From positions 40,688,994 through 40,752,993 of the forward strand of contig OZ026515.1 in assembly GCA_964019695.1 (NCBI GenBank): a stretch of 64,000 bases of DNA, read 5' to 3'. The stretch comes from Loripinus fragilis (taxonomy: Eukaryota; Mollusca; Bivalvia; Lucinida; Lucinidae). Shown piece by piece: positions 12,764 to 23,169 of the stretch; position 1 is the first letter of the stretch, and the number at the start of each line of letters is the position of its first letter. A model generated the notes under the pieces. That model was not told where the DNA came from. It did no database searches and saw nothing but the letters and a program-made list of their open reading frames with translations. The position numbers and the translations under genes were made by a program.

Positions 12764-13436
12764 ATTATTACACGGCTTTTTTGATCCCAGCCCTGATCTC
12801 AGCCCGAGTAGACCGTATCAGCCAGAGCCCGAAGGGCGAGGGCTGATACTGTCCGAGGGCTGAGATCAGGGCTCGGATCAAAAAAGCCGTGTAATAATAT
12901 TTTTATCATATACTTATGCGTGTAAAAGAGCTTATGAAATTATCTATCAATTTCTTTATTTGGCGCAATCACTAAATTAAGTGACTTTATCAGCCTCAAA
13001 GGCTCAAATGCATCACGTCGAACCTTTTGTTCGCGAAAACGTTAGGTGTGGCTATGACGTTGTGACGTAATGGCGTTCGAAAGTTTGACGCTGACGCCAT
13101 TTTGTATGGAGATACTCGGTGTAAGAAAATGGATATTTCAATGTTTTAACAGTGTTTTCAGTGCGATTTTAATTGGAATCAGGTAAAAATATGCAAGAAC
13201 ACGTCCACTTTCTTTATTTTTACAATTGTTTTGCAGATATTCCCTGTTTTTTTCCAGGGCGAAATCAACTGCTGGGGAGGGCGGGACAGGAAAATATCAG
13301 CCCTGGTATCAGCCCCCGTATCAGCCCTCTACTTGACTTTTGGATCCCAGGGCTGGACAGCTCTATTTGACCGGGCTGATACGCTTGGGCCAAAAGTCTA
13401 GTATCAAGGGCAATACTAGTATAAGTATGTGATAAA
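12764..13436. mobile_element. Fold-back element with nested palindrome
   Basis: 12,764-12,897 forms a long hairpin: 'attacacggcttttttgatc' pairs with its reverse complement at 12,876-12,895, and the arms continue through 'agccctgatctcagcccgag'. A second pair of inverted ends, 'ttttatcatatacttat' at 12,901 and its complement at 13,419-13,436, frames a ~535 bp segment with further 'atcagccc' units at 13,295-13,330. No ORF of note. A cluster of TGACG sites lies at about 13,050-13,095. Confidence 0.65.
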
Positions 13437-13439
13437 CCG

Positions 13440-14040
13440 GGAGCACATTTGGTGCTATTTGTAGGTATAAAGAATGCTTTAGAACAATGATATTTCATCA
13501 CATTAGATTCTTTGTTTTACATCATTTTTCCAATACATTCAATGTACTCATTGTCTGTGAATTTCAATAATGATGAACAGTTTGGCAACAGAAGAGGTCA
13601 GTAGGCCTAATTAGCTGTCTTCATACTATTTTCATTGAATATAAACAGGCAAGGACAGGTTTAATTCATGTCTTCGTGATGTATTCAGCCGCTAATTGCA
13701 TATCTCACATAAGATAAGGTTGACGAGTACAAAAGTACTCAAGCACGAAAAGGTCTCTTTTGAGAAACTTGGGAGTACACTTAACAACACTTATACGTGT
13801 GCATATATAAATGGGCTCATATCTCTGTTAATACTGGTCAGACCATTTTCAAATTTCAACAAATATAAACGACATGTGTGTAATTAAATTGCATTTATTT
13901 TATTTCGAATAAGATAAAACGTTAAAAATGCAAACGCAAAATTCAAATTTATGGTAATATCAAAGTTAACATTTTGTCCAATACTTTAGAAGAGACCAAA
14001 CTTGATCGAATATATCAGAAATACAAAGTAAAAATATCAA
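13440..14040. other. Gene-free stretch
   Basis: AT-rich, with no recognised gene or repeat. Confidence 0.4.
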
Positions 14041-14087
14041 AATATGCTTAAGTCAAATCCTCCAGCGGCGTCCATGTCCATGTAAAT

Positions 14088-14605
14088 TTAGTAGCGGGTA
14101 TGTCCCCCGCACTGTTCACTACGACAAGACAACGACGTCTCATTGACGTCACATAACGCTGAAAGCAATACTGAGGGAGGTTGTTCTACTCGTAGAGAAT
14201 TTTTGCTCTCAGTTGATTCAGTGTGGTCGGAAAAAAACCTGTTCTCCTTACTCCTTAGTTCTCCCCAACTGTTTTCAATTATGTTTAAGTCTAGTGATTT
14301 TTGGGGAAAGTTGACGACATTTACAGTATTTGCATTCAGACACATGCATGCAGTGGTGGGCTGGGTCACCATCGTGGAGCAACTGCATTCCTCTGTGGTT
14401 TCTCAACAATGGAATGGCCTCCGTATCGAGCACTTCGTGTTGATAGCGAGCTGCAGTTAATTTGCCCTTTATGACTACAATGTTAATTATACGATGCAAA
14501 GATACACCCGCCCACACCATAACAGAACCACCACCATGACTGTTACGTTTAATTATGCAGTTGACCTGAAAACGTTATCCTCGTTCTCTGTATATCCTTG
14601 TGCGG
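14088..14605 (-). pseudogene. Tc1/mariner transposase relic
   Basis: The minus strand gives the C-terminal half of a Tc1-type DDE transposase in two frames. The first piece reads RIYRER (Tc1 V.RRPGERF-like), HGGGSVMVWAGVSLH, KGKLTAARYQHEVL, then HDGDPAHH, the second-Asp motif with the expected NAPCH-like context altered. The second piece reads SLDLNIIENSWGELRSKENR, the terminal D/E motif (Tc1 consensus SPDLNPIEN.W). Near the end is AGGHTRY, the typical Tc1 C-terminus. A frameshift lies near 14,275-14,370. The N-terminal DNA-binding half is missing. It would have cut and pasted a TA-flanked element; it cannot now. No terminal inverted repeats were found. Confidence 0.9.
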
Positions 14606-14861
14606 CAGAAAACTGTGAACTTTGATTTTACGATATATTTTAATTTTGATTTCGCATTTTAAATTTGTTAGATTCATGAAAATTTAAATTGATGGAATAT
14701 TATGTCATGAATGCCATCGATATATTAATTGCCAGTGTTAACTTGCGCATCGAAAATGCCAAAATGCTACTGCCGTTTTCCAGTTTCAGACATTTGCATC
14801 ATGTTTTATTGCATTCATGAAAGAAAAAATAACAACAAAGAAACAAGTCCAAAAACACATA

Positions 14862-15100
14862 TGAGCCAGTGTATGAGATTTCCAACAATGTGGCATTTGC
14901 GAACAACAAAGCCTCAGATCAGCCTGCGCATACGCGCAGTCTGATCAGAGCCTGTGCTAGTCGCTTGAATATCCTATGACTTTTAAGCTGCCGACCAAAC
15001 ATCATTTGGAGTTTCTAAGCTTAAAAGGAGGCTTCACAGGCTCGTCTGAGTCCACACTTGTCAAAATGCCACAATGTTGGAAATCACATGTCGCAGCTCA
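14862..15100 (+). mobile_element. MITE family G, copy 2
   Basis: Inverted ends 'tgagccagtgtatgagattt' and the complement of 'tgagctgcgacatgtgattt', with the same interior as the copy at 2,565, including 'agcttaaaaggaggcttcac'. No coding capacity. Confidence 0.8.
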
Positions 15101-15479
15101 TATTACTTTCAGAATAACCCTCAAGGTGTCGTGCATTATCAGTTATATAGAAAATCTGTGTTTTTCGTTGCTGTCAGAATCTGACTTTTATTTATGAAGA
15201 TACGGGTCAATTTATATGTGCACACTTATAAGTGTTGTTAAGTGTATAAACTACTTAAAATATTTGAATATATTGACAAAGTTGGCAATGATTTAATAAA
15301 GAGCTAAGGTAGCAAGTTTCTCGTCTTGATGCTTTTCTACCCTCATTCCCGTGTGTGGTTGTCGATTGAATATTGTTGGAGTTTTTTTTTTTATCTACAT
15401 GTACGTTTTAAGGTTCGATCATCTTGTTTGCATTTTCGGACTATCTGGTTACATGTACTGCTACGTTTACACTATGTTC

Positions 15480-15720
15480 CCGGCAGCCACGGTGAACCGT
15501 TGCTCGCCGTGTGTTTTTAGTCATTCAAGTTCTGTTAAGTCTCGATACGTTTCTTCACGGTCTGTCGAGGTATCCGTGACAGAGGCTCGACGGCGCACTA
15601 CGGTCTGTCACGATTGATTGTACGTTTCCTCCCGGCCTGCCACGTTCTGTTGGGAACTGTCACGTTTTGTTACGTTCCGACTAAGGCCTGCTACGTCTAT
15701 CAAGTTCTGTCAAGGTGGAC
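15480..15720 (+). repeat. Degenerate short-unit repeat region
   Basis: A comparatively GC-rich patch of loosely repeated 'acgttctgt.a' and 'cacggtctgtc' units, for example 'tacgtttcttcacggtctgt' and 'tacgtttcctcccggcctgc' about 75 bp apart. Open frames through it reflect the repeat; I see no evidence for a gene. Confidence 0.4.
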
Positions 15721-15929
15721 GATGGATTGTATTCAAGCCCTTATATAACCACGATACAAAAAGGAGGCCCACAAAGCTGCTGCAGTCATATATTCTGAAC
15801 CTTTTATGTGAAAACATCACTAATGTCAATGAAGAAGTCGATTACGTTTTTATATCATTGCTAGGCGCATACATGTAGTAAGATAACTATTCTCCCTTAA
15901 TCCAAATTTTCACGATTTACCCAGTCTGT

Positions 15930-16170
15930 CCATTTTATTTAAATGCTTCAAAGTTTCTACTTTGAACAAATAGAGACTTAAACTGACTGGTACTCTTGAA
16001 TGATTTTGTTCTTAAACGTCTACGACGTATATATGATAACGAAATCATCTGCATACATACACATGTATAGGCAGGCGTTTAGTGTTTCGGTCGACAGATC
16101 TGCAAAAATAGTATAAAACAAAAAAAAACGGATAATTACCTATCAAAGCTTATGTAATTGAAAGCCTCAT
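15930..16170 (+). repeat. Mosaic repeat D, segment 1 of copy 1
   Basis: Matches 61,685-61,870: 'agagacttaaactga.tggt', 'atgataacgaaatcatctgc', 'agatctgcaaaaat.gta' and 'aaaacaaaaaaaaac' occur in the same order. Its end ('cggtcgacagatctgcaaaa') is repeated at 18,625-18,690, so the intervening mobile elements are bracketed by a direct repeat. Confidence 0.75.
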
Positions 16171-16173
16171 ACT

Positions 16174-16745
16174 CTATGACGGCTCTAATGTAAAGCTTTA
16201 ATCGGTGGGTTGGTGCCAAATGCTTATCTGTAGCTGAACCCACCGTGGCTCAACTTGAGGTGTTCTTTAGCTCTGCCTATCTGTGAGTCGTGAGTCCTTT
16301 TCTTTGTTTCATCTTAGTGTGTTAATTTCATTAGAGTGTTTCTCAATGATGATACAATGCAATCGCTAGAAGGCTTCCATGCGAGCTGAACATTTCTTGT
16401 TCTTCAACAACAGCAGAATCTAGGTCGAAGATTTGGTACCAGTAAAATGCATTTAAGCCCCCCGGTGGCTTAAGCTGCTGTCCGTTTTAAGGCGGTTGTT
16501 CTGTTGTTGTTGACTAGTTGTTTATTGTTACTCCCATTGTGGGAGTCTGTACTCGTTCTATGTTTTGTTGTACTCTAGTTTATGTCCCTTGTAGCCTTGC
16601 AATCATCTTGATGGGGAAGAGAGGGCTGGTTGTTTTGCTTGGTTTGTCTTCCTGGTGTCTCGTGATTGTTGTGTGACCCTTCCTCGCGGTGCCATGGGTT
16701 TGTCTGCAGTTTGTGATTGTGGTATTTCCTGATCATACTCACTAT
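16174..16745 (+). mobile_element. PLE 3' tail (subfamily A), copy 2
   Basis: Nearly colinear with 648-1,226 and 31,330-31,930, from 'actctatgacggctct' to 'tttcctgatcatactcac'. Non-coding. It sits inside mosaic repeat D. Confidence 0.75.
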
Positions 16746-16906
16746 TTTTGATTTAATTTGTTTGTGAACGGTCCTTTGAGTGGTCACAGAATTCGATTTT
16801 TCCTGTAAAAACATGCAGATAAATGTATAATATAAATTCACCTCAGCGTAATTTAGCGTATTAAAAGCTAAAAAGCTTAGAAACTGTAATAGTTGGCTGT
16901 CCATTT

Positions 16907-17277
16907 AAAGCTGCATACTCTGTAACTATGAACATTTTTCGAAAAATTTTCTTTTCTTTTTAAATCATTTGTAAAAGTAGAATTAAGCTATGTTTTCACA
17001 ATTAAAATCTTCAGTACAGCTGAAAACTGCATGGAAAAGTGAATTATCTTATCAAATAGGTGTATTTTTCTCTTGTTGGTAATTATTTGCGTCCCTCCAA
17101 TAATTATAGACCGTTGAATTTTAACATAAATGCAGTTGTTTTGATAGTGATAACTTGTTAAGATTTACGGTAATGGTAAAATGTTTACCTGAATTTGAGT
17201 ATTTTTACTGCGTTCTTGAAAAACAAAAACATTATTTTTAAAATTAGAAGATCAAAAGTTACAGACTATGCAGCTTT
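16907..17277 (+). mobile_element. MITE family H, copy 1
   Basis: A 371 bp element with inverted ends AAAGCTGCATACTCTGTAAC and GTTACAGACTATGCAGCTTT. Copies: 25,849-26,220 (inverted) and 59,208-59,578. The interior is conserved ('gaaaactgcatggaaaagtg', 'gcgtccctccaataattata'). The left flank ends TTT and the right flank starts AA. Confidence 0.85.
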
Positions 17278-17623
17278 AACAAAAGGGGCTTATTTTCACT
17301 TTTGATGGAAAAAATGAGTAGAAGGCAGCATCTATGCTAATTATGATTATATATGTGCAGTAAACACGATAGGGGTGGATGCCAAGTCTGGAAATGTCCA
17401 TGGGACTCAGAATTAGGTCAAAGGTCAACTGGGTGCAAAATAACAAGATAATAGACAAATCACTCCTTTCTATGTCATATCTCGCCTATATAACATCCAT
17501 TAAATTCACTGACACTATCCAGGATGTACTTAAGATACTTGTTGCATGTATTACATGACCTAGACAACAACTAAGCGTATATACGTGCAATGTTTAAGGT
17601 CATCTAAGTTAAGGTTCCGACAG

Positions 17624-18275
17624 TCAATGGCGCAAGAGAGATTTAAGTCCAACTTGGATTTTAGATATCAAATCATTGTATCGTCTATAACATTTAGTCA
17701 AGGTTTTGCGAAGATTATGATACCAATAGCCTTGTTTAAGAAGTTTCTGAGTTAAAAATTTAGTCAGTAATATAGCTAGATGCTCTGGCAAAACGAATGA
17801 GTTAGGAGATAGAGACTCCATAGGATGTAAAGCGAGGAACATCACCATCTAAAAATGGGAAATTGACATTTTCCAAATCAAAGTCGTCACGTTTATCATA
17901 AATTTTGGTAGAAACTATATCATTAGAAATAGACAAATGCAAGTCTTGAAATGCAGCTTCGGTATCAGAGCTATTGGCTTTATTAAGTTGCAGCTCTGAA
18001 GGGTATATTTGACTTGCCATATTGTCAAAATAAACATTATTAATGTTTAAAATATCGTCCAAATATCTGGATGTAGTGTCAAACGCATCAATAACATCAG
18101 CCTGCTTATCATCAGAAAGAGACATCATCAAGACCCTCTCATAACAAAACAGGAATAAATCTGCAACCAGGGGAGCATAATTAGTGCCCATAGGAATCCC
18201 AACTACTTGTCTATACAGCTTGGTGCCAAAGTGAATACAAATTTTGTCCAAGAAAAAGGTCACCGCATCACATAC
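17624..18275 (-). pseudogene. Penelope-like element reverse transcriptase
   Basis: The minus strand encodes the central and C-terminal RT of a Penelope-like element in two frames (17,802-18,263 and 17,624-17,848, shifted near 17,830). Diagnostic motifs in order: FGTKLYRQVVGIPMGTNYAP, LVADLFLFCYE, SRYLDDILNINN with the catalytic DD, YPSELQLNKANSSDTEAAF, DLHLSISN, KIYDKRDDFDLENVNFPFLD, then in the second frame LIS-like SPNSFVLPEHLA, KLLKQGYWYHNLRK, YRRYNDLI and VGLKSLL. The RT fingers and any GIY-YIG endonuclease are absent. It would copy element RNA at a nicked end. Just upstream in its own sense (plus 18,350-18,430) lies an inverted scrap of PLE tail subfamily B. The protein is broken by truncation and frameshift. 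Confidence 0.92.
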
Positions 18276-18349
18276 ATTTTGATAAGACTATTCATGATAT
18301 TTTTTAGGTTTTTCCGAAGTAAACAATGCATTTCAGTCATTACACGCAA

Positions 18350-18430
18350 GTCACTTTCTCATTGGTATCATGTGTCAGTCGTGGTGCTTTATTGTATCGA
18401 TTCCTGATCTTTTCTCTCTTTCTTACTTCT
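18350..18430 (+). mobile_element. PLE 3' tail scrap (subfamily B)
   Basis: Shares 'gtggt.ct.tattgtatcga' and 'tcctgatcttt' to 'ctttcttac' with 62,900-62,960. It points opposite to the adjacent PLE reverse transcriptase, so the PLE piece here has an inverted terminal fragment or a second nested insertion. Confidence 0.55.
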
Positions 18431-18609
18431 ATAGCAGAAATTCAGATTCAAAGTGACCTGACAAATTTCTTTGCCCTCCCTTGTCATTTTTCTTATACTC
18501 GATTTGAACATTTTTTTCTCATCATTAAACTATCGGTATTTCGTCGTTTCAACGCACATTTTACGCTTCCTTTTGGCTATTAAAAAGCACACAAAAATCA
18601 TAACTTCAA

Positions 18610-19480
18610 GCCCCTGTGAATGCTACGGTCGATAGATCTGCAAAAATGCTACTAAACAAAGAAGGATTAATTGCACCTACCAAAACCCAATTTGAAACCA
18701 CACAACAAAATGATGCAAGTCATATGAAATATCCGTTGATACATGTTTCATTAATCTGTGAAAACACTCGTGCGATTATCTTCATCAACGACTCGTGAAA
18801 GCAAATGCAATGGCTCTCAAATGATCAATGCGACAATTGTAGTACATGTATCATTTTGTCTGATGTAAAGTACAAAGTACGGAAGCATATTAGGTACATG
18901 AAGAAAGTCCACATTTTTGTATGTAAGATCGGAATTTCGATTTCTTAACTCAAAATGACGAGATAATAATAATGTCGCCATTGTGTGATGTTAGTTCGTA
19001 TTTCTGGCTTTCTAACTGGCTTGTTTTTCCTTGTGGTCTCTTAAATGTTATCTCATGAATTCGGCCTCCTTACTTCTAATTCTGACTTGCCGTCCCGAAA
19101 TTTAATCTGGTGATTTCGGCTTCTCAATTCGATACATTGACTTGTCTTCTCGAAAATAGTATCAGGTGATTTAGGCTTCTTTACTGCATTATATGCCAAT
19201 TGCGGTCTTGTGAAAGTGTATCTCGTATATTTGTCTCAACTCTATGTATTAATTTGTGTTATCAAATAAATGTAACCTCTTACTTTCGATTTCATTGACT
19301 TGTGTTCTCGAAAATATAGTCTTGAGTTTTGGGTTTCTCAGCTCGATGTCGCTTTCTTTCTCGATCTTATTACTTGAAAACTAGACCTGTCTCAAAATTA
19401 AGAGCCAACGTGTCGTCTTAGTCGAATATTTTTTTCTGAACTCTATGTCTTGACGTTATATTTCTTCAAGGACCTACGTT
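18610..19480 (+). repeat. Mosaic repeat D, segments 2-3 of copy 1
   Basis: 18,610-18,930 matches 61,790-62,130: 'gatagatctgcaaaaatg', 'gcacctaccaaaa', 'acaacaaaatgatgc', 'gaaatatccgttgatacatg', 'gtgcgattat' and 'aaagtacggaagc' are in the same order. 18,950-19,480 is a loose series of 'atttcgg', 'ttctcga' and 'gacttg' phrases that recurs in shorter form at 62,990-63,160. No ORF of interest. Confidence 0.7.
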
Positions 19481-19544
19481 GTGTCCGTAGTACTGTGAAA
19501 CTTATTTAAACAAGATCACCTAATGATTAGCCTTGAAGGTACCT

Positions 19545-19815
19545 TTGTTAAGCAGCATTGGCATAGCTCCCATTACGCAATTACGCACGTGCGTAATAGA
19601 AATAGTAACATTCAAGGAGGTCACCTAATGTGATAAATATGATTTTCCATGCCATAAAGAACTGCTTTTAAAAAAAGAATTCGCTCCCTCTGGGAGCAAA
19701 TTCTTTCCTTTAAGAGAAGTTTCCGTTATGAAAAAGGACGCAATTGAAGGGAATCACTGCTTGATCCAGTCGCTTCCCTTTGATGTGCGTAACTGTTTCA
19801 GCGTTCTGTCAATAT
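19545..19815 (+). repeat. Mosaic repeat D, segment 4 of copy 1
   Basis: Matches 63,245-63,515 almost end to end, from 'cattggcatagctccca' to 'ccctttgatgtgcgtaact' and 'tttcagcgttctg'. Contains an 18-bp perfect palindrome at 19,580-19,597 (attacgcacgtgcgtaat), whose 14-bp core is kept in the other copy at 63,278-63,291. Confidence 0.8.
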
Positions 19816-19929
19816 ACGGAACATGCAGTATATGAGAAGTATTTTATGATAAAAATTTGTATGAAATTATTATGACTTTATGCAGCAGCTTAGAAGAAGA
19901 TGTTGTTTAAAGATAATTCTAGTTTAGCC

Positions 19930-20955
19930 CTGGTTGCCATTTAGCTCTGCGGAGCAAAACCGTTTGAGTAGTTTTGGTAGAGGGCTTTTTGTAGAACTAT
20001 TTGAGTGCAATTATTTAGAATTAGGGACAGCGGTTCAGGAGATGTCGTTTTCGTATTGTTCAATTTTTAGCTCCAGATGCCATTTTGTTTGGTGGAGTGG
20101 AACCATTTGTGCCACTTTGTTAGATCTAGAGGTCCTAATAAGGAACATCTTGGTGTCATTACTGTAAATTCGGAAATGCGAAGTTTCGTGAAAATAAAAT
20201 CCTCACAAAATGGCGAAATTACTCTGTCGTTTACCGATATAGATAAATCACGCATTTTTCGCGAATTTTCAACGTCGCAATTATGTGTTTTAACGCTATT
20301 CGCGAAAAATACAATTCTCACAAAAATTTCTGATTTTACAGTGTTTAAATTTGTGTCAGGAGTTTAGTAGGAGATATCGGTTAAAGTTGTTTTTTTTTAC
20401 ATTATTACATGTAGCTCTAGTGGCCATTTTAGTGGTTGAAGCAAAACCGTTTTGGCAATTTTGGTAGTGTGCCTTACAGTATAAGGAACATTTGTATGCA
20501 TTGTTTTTTCAATTTGGACCAGCAGTTCAGAGGAAAATTTCGTTTAAATTTGTTTTCCCCCTTTTTTGCTCTGGATTCCATTTTGTTGAGCTGAGCGAAA
20601 CCGTTTGGGAAATTTTGGTAGAGGGACTTACGTAGAGTGAGGGATATTTGGGTGAAATAAGATGAATCTGTGCCAGCAGTATTTTAAAACTTTCTCAATT
20701 TTTCTTCTCTGGAGCGAAAACATTTGGGCAATTTTAGTCCAGGGAGAAGATGGCGTTTTAAAAAGTTTGCTCAGCTGGGCAATCTTGGACATGTCTAGGA
20801 ACGTTTGTGAAAACAATTTTTTTAAATTTGGGCCAGTGACCAATTGTTGAGGAGGAGACAGCATTTGAACAAAAAGTTAACGCACTGCACACGACGGACA
20901 AAACTGATCATAAAAGCTCACCTATGAGCACTTAGTGCTTAGGTGAGCTAAAATT
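19930..20955 (+). repeat. ~170 bp tandem array ending in a hairpin
   Basis: Diverged units contain 'ctctggcggccattttgtt'-like text, 'gagc.aaaccgtttg..aatt', 'ttggtagaggg' and 'ggcccagtg.ttcaggagga'. The array ends in a 35-nt hairpin (20,915-20,949, arms agctcacct / aggtgagct). From memory such arrays are widespread in bivalves and some belong to non-autonomous Helentron-type elements (HINEs); that link is inference. A ~185 bp MITE is inserted at 20,158-20,344. Confidence 0.7.
20158..20344 (+). mobile_element. Short MITE in the tandem array
   Basis: Ends TACTGTAAATTCGGAAAT and 'aatttctgattttacagtg' are inverted copies, and inner segments 'cgtgaaaata..atcctcaca' and 'cgcgaaaaatacaattctca' also pair. 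It interrupts a tandem-repeat unit. No coding capacity. Confidence 0.7.
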
Positions 20956-20979
20956 GAAGAGTGCAACTCAGCAAGTTTC

Positions 20980-21190
20980 ATAAAATTATATCGTAGCTTC
21001 ACAAAAGCTTACTGTATAATCTACTGAACAATTTATTAAATATTAATCATAAAGGCATTACTTAAATATTTTATCCGGTATAACATAAATATTGATATAA
21101 AATCCAATCAAGAAAGAGCAAACGGCACAGGTATGCATCAATGGCAGATCAAACAATAATGTTAATGAATTAAAAAAGAAGAATTTATTT
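20980..21190 (+). repeat. Mosaic repeat D, segment 5 of copy 1
   Basis: Matches 63,720-63,870 and 1,500-1,620: 'ctactgaacaatt', 'atattgatataaaatccaatca', 'gcaaacggc' and 'agatcaaac' in order. Non-coding. Confidence 0.65.
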
Positions 21191-22119
21191 CAAAAGGCTA
21201 TATCACGCGTCTAAGGGAGCCATTCAAAACTGTAAGAAGTTGGAGTTCAACTTTCAACTTGAAAAACGGATTGTCTGTCACTGAAGAGCTAGGATTTTTT
21301 GTCTCCCAAAAATGTATATCGCTCGTCAAAGATTTCGAACATACATGTATTAATATACAAATGTAAACGATTGACAAAATATAGCCAGTGATACCATAAT
21401 CTTGTCTTACAAACATTGTAGCAATTAAACTGTTTGAAAACACCAACATTGCACTTAAGAAATATCACAAAACAATTTGCGAATATATTGTTTCATGAAA
21501 TATTCATATAGAGAATACTAGGTGGGTGTCTTTTGATATCAAGTTTACCAGGCAAGACTTTGAGAACGCTTGTCGACATCACGAGGCTTGCCGAACCATT
21601 CAACATCAGTTCTCAAAGCCGAATCTGGTACTCTTTTTATCAATTTACCCATTGTTTCACTCTTCAAACTAGCGATTTTGACGGTTTTTTTTTTATTTTT
21701 GTGTCGTTTCAGTGTCATTTACGACGTCATTTAAAAAGTGCGACGTCATCATGACCCGATAAAGTCACATGCCGTGAGATAGTCAACGTTTATCTATCAG
21801 GCAACGTGCAACAATGAAGTTAATATGAGAAATAACTGATAAAGCTGGTTAATAATATATTTCGAATATGTTACTGCAGTTTTGCTTTCATTTTGATGTT
21901 GACAAGATTTATATAATGGTACTTATTTTCAGTTAAGTAGTTTAATATGCGTTTCCAAATTAATTTTACTCAATATAAATCACATGCATTTTACGTCTTC
22001 AGACAGTTTTACTGTTTCTAATCACCACGTCGGTACTTATGTAAGAAATGTAGGCCCCTCGATACATCCTGGTAGAATTGGGCTCAATATGGCAAAAGCG
22101 AAGGTGGTGCGTTCTGTCC
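21191..22119. other. Gene-free stretch with a CRE pair
   Basis: No gene recognised. Two GACGTCAT sites lie at about 21,721-21,752, a pattern also seen in tandem at 25,400. The rest shows no matched repeat. Confidence 0.4.
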
Positions 22120-22370
22120 ACGGGTAAAAAAGTAAGTGATTATGATCAGGAAATACCACAATCACACACTTCGGACCAACCCACGGTAGCGCGAGGAAGA
22201 GCCACAGAATACTAACAGTCACAATACACAAGGAAGGCAATTTTAGTTAAGCATTCAGATCTCTGTTCCTCGTCAAAATGATTGTAAAACTAGAAAGGAT
22301 ACTAAGTAATGCATAACAAAATATGGACCAAACACAGAATCCCCACAAACAATGGGAGGAACATAAAACA
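22120..22370 (-). mobile_element. PLE 3' tail (subfamily A), inverted copy
   Basis: Reverse complement of the last ~240 bp of the tail at 648-1,226, from 'ccacaaacaatggga' at the right to 'tgatcaggaaataccacaat' at the left. A further scrap in plus sense ('aggaaggcagagctggtta') is at 22,490-22,550. Confidence 0.7.
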
Positions 22371-22727
22371 ATGAATTGATAACAATTATTTCACAGAATT
22401 ACACAAACTGTTTCATTGGGCTGAACATAAGTCTCAAGTGAGTGATCTAGGACCATAGGGCCCTCTTGTTAGGTTAGCAATCGTATTGCCGAGGAAGGCA
22501 GAGCTGGTTAATTTGTTTTTATTGTGATGTGGCTGTCTGTGTTCTGGGGTCAAGTCAAATATTTAAATTTCGCAATAAGTCAGTCAGTTGTCAATATTGT
22601 TCGCTGAAATTTCGGTTGTAGACAGAGGTACAGCAGATATGAAACGTATCTAACGGGATTTTAGTTCGAAGGCCAGGTCCAGCTCCCTCGGTTGGAACAG
22701 AGGATAAAATTAAACTGTTTTCCGAAT

Positions 22728-23160
22728 ATGGTCATGTTGCATATCAAATTAAAGGCAATGACACCTGCAACAACATGGTAGCAAATATTTTGCCCGTAGA
22801 CCCCCTTCCCATGACCCTGGGGATGGGATCAAAAGGTCAAAATTATACTCGTTCAGAACATGGTCATGTTGCATATCAAATTAATGGGAATGACGAATGC
22901 AGCAATATGCAAGCACATTGTCTGTCCTTACACACACCCTCGCCCCTGGGAAGGGGTCAAAGGTAAAAAAAAATCTGAAATTAGTCATTTTGCATATCAG
23001 ATTAAAAGGAAACATGCAAGCGCATATCCTATCCTTACACATACCCTCGACCCCTGGGGTGGAGTCAAAAAGTCAAACCATTATTTTTTTTACTGAAAAT
23101 AGTCATGTTGCATATCAAATTAAAGGGAAAGGAACACAGAGTACCATGCAAGCAGTTAGC
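22728..23160 (+). repeat. ~120-130 bp minisatellite, four units
   Basis: The anchor 'gtcatgttgcatatcaaatt' occurs near 22,731, 22,863, 22,984 and 23,103, each followed by 'gcaagcacat..tgtccttac' and 'ccct.gcccctgggg.gggtcaaa'. Short overlapping ORFs across it are repeat artefacts. Confidence 0.9.
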
Positions 23161-23169
23161 TTATTCAGC

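Noticed and set aside
14143..14460. 105-codon plus-strand ORF
   Set aside because: Antisense shadow of the Tc1 transposase relic.
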